DNA from: Fulvimarina sp040239565
GTDB lineage: Bacteria; Pseudomonadota; Alphaproteobacteria; Rhizobiales; Rhizobiaceae
Length of the DNA stretch: 64,000 bases
Direction of reading: 5' to 3'
Assembly (NCBI RefSeq): GCF_040239565.1
Contig: NZ_JBEHWS010000005.1
Coordinates: forward strand, 1-64,000
Of the stretch, positions 1-5,476 are shown piece by piece (the first letter of the stretch is position 1; every line of letters starts with the position of its first letter). The notes below the pieces were generated by a model, which was not told where the DNA came from, did not search any database, and saw only the letters and a list, made by a program, of their open reading frames with translations. The translations under genes and the position numbers were made by a program.

Positions 1-114
1 TCGAATGCGATCCTAGCCTGGTCGAAGGATCACAAGGTGGAATGGCACTACATCACTCCCGGCAAGCCGATGCAGAATGGCTTTGTGGAGAGCTTCAACG
101 GCCGCATGCGCGAC

Positions 115-123
115 GAGCTTCTG
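115..123. repeat. Target site duplication, left copy
   Basis: GAGCTTCTG here is repeated at 3813-3821 directly after the right inverted repeat. It codes for Glu-Leu-Leu of the interrupted IS3 transposase in both places. One C at 124 lies between this copy and the left inverted repeat. Confidence 0.85.
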
Positions 124-124
124 C

Positions 125-149
125 GCCCTTATGTAGCAGATGCACCAAC
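125..149. repeat. Left terminal inverted repeat of the transposon
   Basis: It starts GCCCTTATGTAGCAGATG and matches, base for base over 25 positions, the reverse complement of 3788-3812. The next base (150) no longer pairs. Confidence 0.9.
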
Positions 150-192
150 CTTCCTGTAGCTAAGAAGGCGGGTGATCCACGATAATGCGGGG

Positions 193-612
193 ATGACCGA
201 TAACACCATCGTCCTCGCCGGCCTCAAGCGCAAGCAGCGTGAAATCCTCGGTGCAATCCGGGCATACGAAGCGCAGATCGTTCAGGCCAAGCACGACCTC
301 GCCCATATCAACGCCACCATCGGCCTGATGGACAAGGCCACGGCAAAGCAACGGGCCTACATCGCCGGACGCGGGTTCTTCGACAAGGGCGAGATCGCTG
401 GCATTGCCGCTCGCATTCTCTCTGATGGACCAATGACGACGAGAGAGATTGCTGAGAGCGTCATGATCGAAAAGGACATGGACCCGTCCGATTCTGCGCT
501 GCGAAATTCGGTGGTCTACAAGACGGTGCAAGCGCTACGGCATGCGAAGCGGCGCAAGGCAGTCGTGATGCTAGAAAAGCGCGGTGGGCAGTGCGTGTGG
601 GCAACGACTTAA
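193..612 (+). CDS. Cargo protein with coiled coil and winged helix, unknown role
   Basis: A 139-residue cytosolic protein. Residues 5-45 (LAGLKRKQREILGAI onward) are rich in charged residues and look like a coiled coil. From about residue 60 the pattern IAARILSDGPMTTREIAESV, followed by VVYKTVQALRHAKRR and a short basic beta-hairpin-like end, resembles a winged-helix DNA-binding fold. It lies 44 bases inside the left inverted repeat, as the first cargo gene, and is followed by the antitoxin gene after 100 bases. A GTG at 172 would add seven residues; neither start has a strong ribosome site. A role in regulating the cargo or in transposition is inference; I do not recognise a named family. 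Confidence 0.7.
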   Translation: MTDNTIVLAGLKRKQREILGAIRAYEAQIVQAKHDLAHINATIGLMDKATAKQRAYIAGRGFFDKGEIAGIAARILSDGPMTTREIAESVMIEKDMDPSDSALRNSVVYKTVQALRHAKRRKAVVMLEKRGGQCVWATT

Positions 613-712
613 GCGCCGGTTTCTCATCAAGGCTACGCGCGGAGGGCAATTTTGAACCGCCTGATGCATAGCGATCACTCGTCAAACACAATTCAGCATT
701 ATATGGTTGGCT

Positions 713-1183
713 ATGAGCGACGGTGATCAACAGCGTTTTCCAGAAACTTTTAAACTTGCCGACGCCTTAATTTTTGAGTCGCGCGAGCGTGGTGAGCTAT
801 TGACGCCACTAAAGCTGCAGAAACTCGTTTTTTATGCAGACGCGTGGCATTTGGCGCTGTACGATTCGGAAATCACGTCAGAGGGCTTCCAAGCGTGGGT
901 CCACGGGCCGGTGGCACTCAGCCAATACCATCGATTCAAAGACCTTAAATGGCGACCGATTGACGACGAGTCCATTGAATACCCGGAAATCTCGGAATCT
1001 CTTAAAGCGCACGTGGATGAGATTATCGATGTCTTCGGTTCAGAAACGGCGGTAGCGCTTGAAATTATGACGCATCATGAGCGCCCTTGGCTTGATGCTA
1101 GGGGTGACATTCCTGAAGATGCGCCTTGCAACAATTATATTTCAAAACAAGTTACTAAGGATTATTATCGGTCCCTTGCCTAA
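713..1183 (+). CDS. Panacea-domain (DUF4065, SocA/GepA-like) antitoxin
   Basis: A 156-residue protein. After a short N-terminal tail, FKLADALIFESRERGELLTPLKLQKLVFYADAW shows the hallmark of the Panacea fold: a helix, then LTPLKLQKLVFYA and a tryptophan. GFQAWVHGPVALSQYHRF follows, matching the family pattern F-x-A-W-x-x-G-P-V. Panacea proteins act as antitoxins for many unrelated toxins encoded next to them. Here the stop codon overlaps the start of the next gene by eight bases, the usual layout for such pairs. The ATG at 713 is preferred over a TTG two codons upstream. Family assignment is firm; antitoxin activity is inferred from family and context. Confidence 0.85.
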   Translation: MSDGDQQRFPETFKLADALIFESRERGELLTPLKLQKLVFYADAWHLALYDSEITSEGFQAWVHGPVALSQYHRFKDLKWRPIDDESIEYPEISESLKAHVDEIIDVFGSETAVALEIMTHHERPWLDARGDIPEDAPCNNYISKQVTKDYYRSLA

Positions 1184-1595
1184 AGTCAAAAAGGGAACAA
1201 TTCCGAAACAATCTGCTTCCGGTGTAAGACAGTCTGCGCCGGATGACGACATTCTTCGTTTTTCATTTAAACTTTTCACTACAGACGACGAGGTGAGCCC
1301 TACGGCATTTCGTGATGGGTACACCCGATCGCTTATGGAAAGGTTGAGGGATCTTTCATCATGGAAAGTTTCGGAATTTACTGGGAAAACTAAAAGCGCA
1401 ATTCGAAATCACCGTATAGATTGGGCCCGTACAAGCCGGCCTGACGGATTCGAGCACTTGAATGAGCAATACCAACTATATGAGCCATGGCAGTTTTCCG
1501 TTTCGGTAAACGAACACGGAAGGGTACATGGCATTATTATTGGCAATTGCTTCTATGTTATATGGCTAGATTGCAACCATGTGGTCTATTCATAA
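1176..1595 (+). CDS. Putative toxin paired with the Panacea antitoxin
   Basis: A 139-residue protein beginning at a TTG (1176) inside the last codons of the antitoxin gene. Upstream frame-compatible ATGs would need a long overlap and give an N-terminus that is only shadow coding of the antitoxin. Visible features are a basic N-terminal tail, a helical segment with RLRDLSSWKVSEF, a motif HRIDWART, then PWQFSVSVNEHGRVHG and a C-terminal FYVIWLDCNHVVY. This last part recalls the beta-sheet core and C-terminal His-x-x-Tyr of small interferase-like toxins, but I cannot assign a family with certainty. Position and overlap with a Panacea gene are the main argument for toxin function. The gene ends one base before the convergent transposase gene. 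Confidence 0.65.
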   Translation: MPKVKKGTIPKQSASGVRQSAPDDDILRFSFKLFTTDDEVSPTAFRDGYTRSLMERLRDLSSWKVSEFTGKTKSAIRNHRIDWARTSRPDGFEHLNEQYQLYEPWQFSVSVNEHGRVHGIIIGNCFYVIWLDCNHVVYS

Positions 1596-2552
1596 CTACC
1601 GCTGCCAATACCCGCACCACGACCGGCTAATCGGCGAAAGCACCGCATTGCCGACCAGCGCGAAAGCGTTGGCGCCATTGTCGCGACGGCGGTTATCCTC
1701 GCACCAAGCGGCGTTGGCAGCGTACTGGTGAAGGTAGCGGTGCGACACACCGTGATGCTGGTCGCGCACCATGCGGCGCAGGCGCGAGAAGTAGCTTTCC
1801 ACCCAGTTCGTGTGCTTGCCGTTGAAGTCGGAATAGGCTTCCGAGTGATTGATGCGCTCGGTCGGGAAGAAGGCGTTGAGCACGTCCCAATGGGTGGCCT
1901 CGTCGGCATACATCTTGGCGCCATCGGCAACCATCTGCTTGGCCAACTCGACACCCTCATGCTCGAAGTTGCGAACGAAGGTAAGGGTGCGGCCATCGCG
2001 CTCGCGAAGGGCAATGACAACGCGGCGGGTGCCGGTCTGGTTTTCCTTGAGGCGGCGGTCCTTGCGGTCTTCCTTGCGGTTCTCAGGCTTCACGTGACCG
2101 CCGAAGTAGGCACCGTCGATTTCGACTTCGCCGTCAAGCGTGAAGCCAGCGGTTTCGTTCGCCATGGCCTCGCGCAGCTTGTGGCACATCACCCAAGCCG
2201 TTTTGTACTGGCAGTCGAGGTCGCGGCTCATCTGGAGAGCCGAAACGCCTTTGACGGCGTTCACGAACAGAGCGATTGCAGCGAGAAGGTCAACGAAACC
2301 CATCTTGCGGGAATGGAAGATCGTGCCGCTCGTCACCGAAAACTGGTGATGACAGGCCGCGCACTTGAAGCGGCGGCGGGTGGTGATCTCGTAGGTATCG
2401 ACGCAGCCACAGCGCGGGCAAACAGCCTTGCCGCCAGTCTCAGCCCAACGGATCGCCTTGAACGTCTCATAAGCCTTTTCCTCGCCAGCCTTGTAGATGG
2501 CGCGGAGAGAAAGGGTGCGGGCTGCTGATGAGAGAAGGAAGTGCTGGGCCAT
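1596..2552 (-). CDS. IS1595-family (ISXO2-like) transposase
   Basis: A 318-residue protein with an N-terminal zinc ribbon: CPRCGC, then CAACHHQF about 23 residues later, followed by SVTSGTIFHSRKM. The catalytic domain shows VEIDGAYFGG (first acidic residue), MYADEATHWDVL (second), and HTNWVESYFSRLRRMVRDQ (Asn/Glu of the third site). This order is typical of DDE transposases of the IS1595 family. Three in-frame ATGs lie close together (2567, 2558, 2552); I use the last because the first lies within a perfect 16-bp palindrome, but no ribosome site decides it. The gene appears intact, so the element may still be mobile. It is transcribed away from the DUF6471 gene across a palindrome-rich spacer. 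Confidence 0.92.
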   Translation of the reverse strand: MAQHFLLSSAARTLSLRAIYKAGEEKAYETFKAIRWAETGGKAVCPRCGCVDTYEITTRRRFKCAACHHQFSVTSGTIFHSRKMGFVDLLAAIALFVNAVKGVSALQMSRDLDCQYKTAWVMCHKLREAMANETAGFTLDGEVEIDGAYFGGHVKPENRKEDRKDRRLKENQTGTRRVVIALRERDGRTLTFVRNFEHEGVELAKQMVADGAKMYADEATHWDVLNAFFPTERINHSEAYSDFNGKHTNWVESYFSRLRRMVRDQHHGVSHRYLHQYAANAAWCEDNRRRDNGANAFALVGNAVLSPISRSWCGYWQR

Positions 2553-2564
2553 TGTCATCGTTTC

Positions 2565-2644
2565 CATTACATATGTAATGTATATAGTACGTTGACGTAC
2601 TGGAGACAAGGGCATACGTATCGCTAACGATACATTTATCGCTA
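2565..2644. promoter_or_regulatory. Divergent promoter region with three palindromes
   Basis: Between the transposase start and the DUF6471 gene lie three separate dyads: CATTACATATGTAATG (2565-2580, perfect), AGTACGTTGACGTACT (2586-2601, 7-bp arms) and GTATCGCTAACGATAC (2618-2633, 6-bp arms). TATCGCTA is also repeated directly at 2619-2626 and 2637-2644. Such spacing is what is expected of repressor operators that control a divergent pair. The binding protein is not known; the DUF6471 product and the winged-helix cargo protein are candidates by position only. Confidence 0.55.
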
Positions 2645-2657
2645 GGTGGATACGGAT

Positions 2658-2882
2658 ATGGCAGAGCGCACGGACTATGAGGCCCGCGTGGCAAACATCC
2701 TCAAGGCTGAATTAAAGCGAAAGGGCGTGACCTACGCCCAGCTTGTCGACAAGCTGGAAGAGATCGGAGTGGAAGAGAAGGAGGTAAACGTGCGCAATAA
2801 GCTATCGCGCGGGAAGTTCACGGCGGCGTTTATGGCCGCGTGCTATGCGGCTATCGGGTCAACCGAAATTAGACTGGATTAG
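2658..2882 (+). CDS. DUF6471 small protein, possible element regulator
   Basis: A 74-residue protein. Its pattern, VANILKAELKRKGVTYAQL, VDKLEEIGVEEKEVNVRNKL, then SRGKFTAAFMAACYAAIG, matches the DUF6471 family and reads like a compact helix-turn-helix protein with a conserved RNKLSRGKF motif. The ATG at 2658 has AGGTGG eight bases upstream and is chosen over an in-frame GTG at 2646. It diverges from the transposase gene, across the palindromes, and its stop overlaps that of the next convergent gene by four bases. Genes of this family commonly sit next to mobile elements; a role in limiting transposase expression is inference. Confidence 0.75.
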   Translation: MAERTDYEARVANILKAELKRKGVTYAQLVDKLEEIGVEEKEVNVRNKLSRGKFTAAFMAACYAAIGSTEIRLD

Positions 2883-3712
2883 TCGTCATCCGGCAGGTCA
2901 ATTATTTCATGAAATTCGGTGACAGCGTACAAAACGGGTTTACCATTGGCGTTGTGACGAACATTAACATCAACCACAAACGCCTTTTTATATACGTTGT
3001 CGGCAGCTTCTCTTATTTCGTGTTTAATTCTCTCTCCTGCCAAAACCGAACTGTACATAATAGCTAAATCTTTGTCAGAAATCTCTTCGATCCGAACGCG
3101 TTCTCCAGATCTTTTATCAAGTTGGGCATCGTGAATATCTGATCTCGTGAATATCATCATTACGCGATTGTGCGAGGCTCCATCTGTTTTTTCCAATTCG
3201 CGTTTTCTATCTTCAATCGTAATTAGGGCGGCATTCGCATCACTATTGGTAAATTTAAATGCCGCCCGAACCGTCCTTTCTCCGTGCTCTTCGTAAGTCG
3301 CTGCCTCTAGCGAATGTGTCGCAGCGGGGTCTGTTGCGATGGCTTTTACAGCGTTGGAGAAGTCTTTAAAGTCGGCCCTTGTTTTAGGTTCATCCTCTCG
3401 CTTGCGGCTCGCCAATCCAGTTATTCGGGAGCCCCACCGACGAACGAAGTCTTCCAGGAAGACGATCTGGTCAATGTAGTTCACAGCGTGCCCGGCCGCG
3501 AATGCGATTACGGCGCTCAAATCAGCCTCAATACAGCCAGACCTGACCTCTCGGACATAGGTAATCGCTTCTACGGTCGCGTCGGGATAGCGCTCTTTGG
3601 CGTAGCGCTCCAGTTGATTACCGATTGCCGTAAACGACCCAACGAACTCGGATAGCTCGATCGGTTGTTCAGTGTCCAATTTCAATCGAAGGTGCGCAGG
3701 GTTCTCAGCCAT
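2879..3712 (-). CDS. Unknown cargo protein
   Basis: A 277-residue protein without signal peptide or clear membrane segments apart from one hydrophobic stretch (AVIAFAAGHAVNYI, about residues 68-81). The N-terminal third contains ELSEFVGSFTAIGNQLERYA and EVRSGCIEADLSAVIAF, which look like a conserved alpha/beta segment; the C-terminal half has TVRAAFKFTNSDANAALI and VMMIFTRSDIHDAQ, a possible second domain. I do not recognise a named family. Start: the ATG at 3712; a GTG-type longer reading to 3739 has no support. It fills the space between the DUF6471 gene and the right inverted repeat, so it travels with the element. Base composition is lower in GC than the chromosome. Confidence 0.7.
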   Translation of the reverse strand: MAENPAHLRLKLDTEQPIELSEFVGSFTAIGNQLERYAKERYPDATVEAITYVREVRSGCIEADLSAVIAFAAGHAVNYIDQIVFLEDFVRRWGSRITGLASRKREDEPKTRADFKDFSNAVKAIATDPAATHSLEAATYEEHGERTVRAAFKFTNSDANAALITIEDRKRELEKTDGASHNRVMMIFTRSDIHDAQLDKRSGERVRIEEISDKDLAIMYSSVLAGERIKHEIREAADNVYKKAFVVDVNVRHNANGKPVLYAVTEFHEIIDLPDDD

Positions 3713-3787
3713 GCGCTCACTGTACGAATGCCACCTCATTTGTCACCACCTATCGTCGCAACACTGGCGGTTTCGCAGCCCGGCACC

Positions 3788-3812
3788 GTTGGTGCATCTG
3801 CTACATAAGGGC
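3788..3812. repeat. Right terminal inverted repeat of the transposon
   Basis: It is the exact reverse complement of 125-149 over 25 bases, and is followed directly by the second GAGCTTCTG copy. Confidence 0.9.
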
Positions 3813-3821
3813 GAGCTTCTG
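3813..3821. repeat. Target site duplication, right copy
   Basis: GAGCTTCTG directly abuts the right inverted repeat and matches 115-123. Confidence 0.85.
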
Positions 3822-4064
3822 AACGAAAGCCTCTTCCTTGGCCTCGATCATGCTCGTGAGCTGATTGCGGCCTGGGTCAGCGATTTCAATACCCAGCGAC
3901 CACACTCGTCCCTCGGCTACCAGACCCCGGCGGACTTCGCCCGCACCATCACCGCAACCGGCTCCGGCGCTCCGCTATCGGATGGCTCCGCACCTACGCC
4001 GGTTGCTCAACCAGCGCCCAACGGCGTATCTGAAACGGACGAGACTCTAATCGCTGTTGGATGA
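3813..4064 (+). pseudogene. IS3-family transposase, 3' fragment
   Basis: This is the C-terminal part of the gene interrupted at 123. It opens with ELLNESLFLGLDHARELI and continues WVSDFNTQRPHSSLGYQTP, the signature end of IS3-family OrfB integrase domains, then a Pro/Ala-rich tail to TGA at 4062-4064. There is no own start codon; an apparent ATG upstream at 3672 lies in the neighbouring element. Joined to 1-123 it gives a continuous transposase C-terminus. Confidence 0.88.
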
Positions 4065-4068
4065 AGAT

Positions 4069-4082
4069 TCAGTGGCAGGTCA
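4069..4082. repeat. 14-bp direct repeat, copy 1 (IS3 tail sequence)
   Basis: TCAGTGGCAGGTCA occurs here just behind the IS3 transposase stop and again at 4763-4776 beyond the IS5 fragment. Flanking bases are also alike (TAATC upstream, GGAxGAA further on), so both are probably ends of related IS3 elements rather than a target duplication. Confidence 0.6.
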
Positions 4083-4083
4083 G

Positions 4084-4655
4084 CTGGGAGATGACGACCT
4101 TCGTGCCGCGCTCGTCCATTTCCTCCACGATCCAGTTGGCGTCGAAGGCCTTGTCGGCCAGAAGAGCTTTGAACGTCACCCCCTCGATCAAAGGGGCCAC
4201 GCCGATCGTGTCGTAACGATTGCCGGGCAGGAGTTCGAAACGGACGAAATTGCCCAAAGCGTCGGTCAATGCCAGGATCTTGGTGGTCCAGCCGCCCTTC
4301 GATGCGCCGATGGCCTGATTTCGAGTCCCCCTTTTGCGCCGTGTCCGTGGCGATGGACCGGAACGATGGTGGCGTCGATCATGGCGTATTCCATATCTGG
4401 ATCGTCCGACACCGCTTCGAACATTCTCTCGAACACGCCCCGTTCAGCCCAGTAATCAAAGCGCTTGTAGATCGTGTTCCATTCGCCGAATTCTTCAGGC
4501 AGGTCGCGCCACTGGCTGCCTGTCCGAGCCTTCCACAGCACGGCCTCGACGAACAGGCGATTGTTGTCGCCGCTGCGGCCGGGATCGCTCTTCTTGCCCA
4601 GACAGTGCGGCTTCATCTTCGCCCACTGATCGTCTCGAAGCATCAATCTCGCCAT
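4084..4655 (-). pseudogene. IS5/IS427-group transposase, truncated
   Basis: Two overlapping frames make one transposase. The first starts at the ATG at 4655 (GGAGTGACGACC upstream as ribosome site) with MARLMLRDDQWAKMKPH, contains the DUF4096-like GSQWRDLPEEFGEWNTIYKRF and the catalytic start YAMIDATIVPVHRHG. A run CAAAAGGGGG (minus strand, 4327-4336) allows the -1 shift used by this group, after which the second frame reads NQAIGASKGGWTTKILALTD and GNRYDTIG, ANWIVEEMDERGTKVVIS. The protein then ends in QLTCH, read from IS3 tail sequence, so roughly the last quarter including the final catalytic Glu is missing. The frame change is normal for the group; the truncation makes it a pseudogene. 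Confidence 0.82.
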
Positions 4656-4740
4656 GGTCGTCACTCCTCGCATTCCAGATCGGGCGAGAAATGAATCAAA
4701 TCTATAGCCTTGATGGAACCACCTGATTCTCAACAGGCCC
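4084..4740. mobile_element. Truncated IS5 (IS427-group) element
   Basis: The right border is taken at 4740, where the minus strand begins GGGCCTGTTGAGAATC and a CTAA target-like sequence follows. The left side is cut off within the transposase gene, at about 4084-4088, where IS3 tail sequence starts. The element has lost its distal end and cannot move by itself. Confidence 0.65.
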
Positions 4741-4762
4741 TAATCCAACGTGGAGGAAAAAC

Positions 4763-4776
4763 TCAGTGGCAGGTCA
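4763..4776. repeat. 14-bp direct repeat, copy 2
   Basis: TCAGTGGCAGGTCA, identical to 4069-4082, here outside the IS5 fragment. Confidence 0.6.
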
Positions 4777-4930
4777 CAGGCGCTCGCAAGGCGAGTCCAA
4801 TTTTTATCGGAGTTCTGGTTGTTCAGAGGGTGTATACGACACTTGGCGTTACAGTCGCTGACGTTCGCGCCTACGCTCAGCCGTTAGATGAAGGCTAATC
4901 GTGCCGCCGGTCTAACGTCCACCCCAAAAA

Positions 4931-4965
4931 ATCTGTCCGAAGTGCCACGCCGATCTGTCCGAAGT
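4931..4965. repeat. 22-base-period direct repeat, IS-end-like
   Basis: ATCTGTCCGAAGT occurs at 4931-4943 and 4953-4965. Repeated short blocks with about 20-base spacing are typical of the ends of IS21-family elements, but no transposase is next to it, so this is a possible leftover end only. Confidence 0.4.
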
Positions 4966-5161
4966 TTCGCGCCGCGCCACAACTACGAGATATCAGATTC
5001 CGTGACGGAGAGTCATATGTTCGGCCATTGTTCTTGCGAACGCCGACCTCGGCCGCACTGTGCAACAACGATGGGAACATCGATGAAGCCTCCACACCCC
5101 TTTCGAGGCTAGGATGTTGAAACCAATGGCTTTTTTATAGTTCGGGAAACGTGCCGAGAGA

Positions 5162-5238
5162 TGGTAGCGGGAGAGGGACTTGAACCCCCGACACGCGGAT
5201 TATGATTCCGCTGCTCTAACCAACTGAGCTACCCCGCC
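5162..5238 (-). tRNA. tRNA-Met (CAT), elongator type
   Basis: A 77-base cloverleaf on the minus strand starting GGCGGGGTAGCTCAGTTGG. The anticodon stem GCGGA/TCCGC encloses loop ATCATAA with CAT in the centre; the T-arm contains GTTCAAGTC and CCA is encoded. The stem lacks the three G-C pairs of initiator tRNA, so elongator Met is favoured; a lysidine-modified tRNA-Ile cannot be wholly excluded. Its 3' end faces the mobile-element region, as often seen for integration sites. Confidence 0.95.
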
Positions 5239-5355
5239 AAACCAGAAGGCCGCAGGCGTCACCTGTACGCCGCGGGTGCAGCGGTCCTATAAGCGGGGAC
5301 GCGCGGGCATGTCAACGGTTTGTGTGTCAGGCGGCGTGGGGAATGTCGCGATCGT

Positions 5356-5390
5356 GCAAAACGGGCTCGGAGAACGGCTCCCGAGCCCGT
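5356..5390 (-). terminator. Hairpin after the peptide-binding protein gene
   Basis: ACGGGCTCGG (5361-5370) pairs with CCGAGCCCGT (5381-5390). In the minus direction it is followed by a short TTTTGC run, a weak but plausible factor-independent terminator. Confidence 0.65.
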
Positions 5391-5476
5391 ACAGGGGGAG
5401 AGAGACGGAAGCCCCCTCCCCGCGACCAGGGAATGCCTGGCAGGCACTCAGAATCAGAAATTGTGGCGCGGCAAGT

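Larger units (their letters stand above)
1..159 (+). pseudogene. IS3-family transposase, 5' fragment (interrupted)
   Basis: The frame is open from the first base of the window, so the gene begins outside it. It encodes the end of an rve integrase core; the stretch GFVESFNGRMRDELL carries the third acidic catalytic residue typical of IS3-family OrfB proteins. Native sequence stops at about 123, where the reading frame runs into the left inverted repeat of the next element and ends at a TAG at 157-159. The rest of the gene resumes at 3813 after one copy of a 9-bp repeat, so the two pieces join in frame as ...RDELL-NESLF.... The transposase is therefore dead by insertion. The IS407-like subgroup is inferred from the protein only. 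Confidence 0.88.
124..3812. mobile_element. IS1595-type transposon carrying a toxin-antitoxin cargo
   Basis: The element lies inside an IS3 transposase gene. Its ends are 25-bp perfect inverted repeats (125-149 and 3788-3812). The 9-bp sequence GAGCTTCTG is found on both sides (115-123 and 3813-3821); on the left one extra C separates it from the repeat. Removing the element and one 9-mer restores the IS3 reading frame, which fixes the borders well. Inside are, in order, a winged-helix gene, a Panacea antitoxin and putative toxin, the transposase on the minus strand, a DUF6471 gene and an unknown gene on the minus strand. IS1595-family elements with passenger genes are known; an 8-bp duplication is usual for that family, so 9 bp is slightly off. 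The middle of the cargo is visibly richer in A and T than the chromosome. Confidence 0.85.
4741..5161. other. Mobile-element debris, no intact gene
   Basis: Only short, unconvincing frames are present. The segment starts with IS3-tail-like sequence (TAATCCAACG, then the second 14-bp repeat at 4763-4776), and includes two copies of ATCTGTCCGAAGT 22 bases apart. It runs up to the tRNA-Met 3' end. No protein can be supported. Confidence 0.6.

Noticed and set aside
1077..1175. Longer N-terminus for the putative toxin starting at 1077
   Set aside because: It overlaps the antitoxin gene by more than 100 bases and reads as shadow coding; the TTG at 1176 gives a sensible coupled start.
1728..2528. 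Open frame of 266 codons on the plus strand
   Set aside because: It lies fully opposite the transposase gene and shows no family pattern.
4888..5112. Short frame in the mobile debris
   Set aside because: No match to a transposase pattern; it spans the 22-base repeat.
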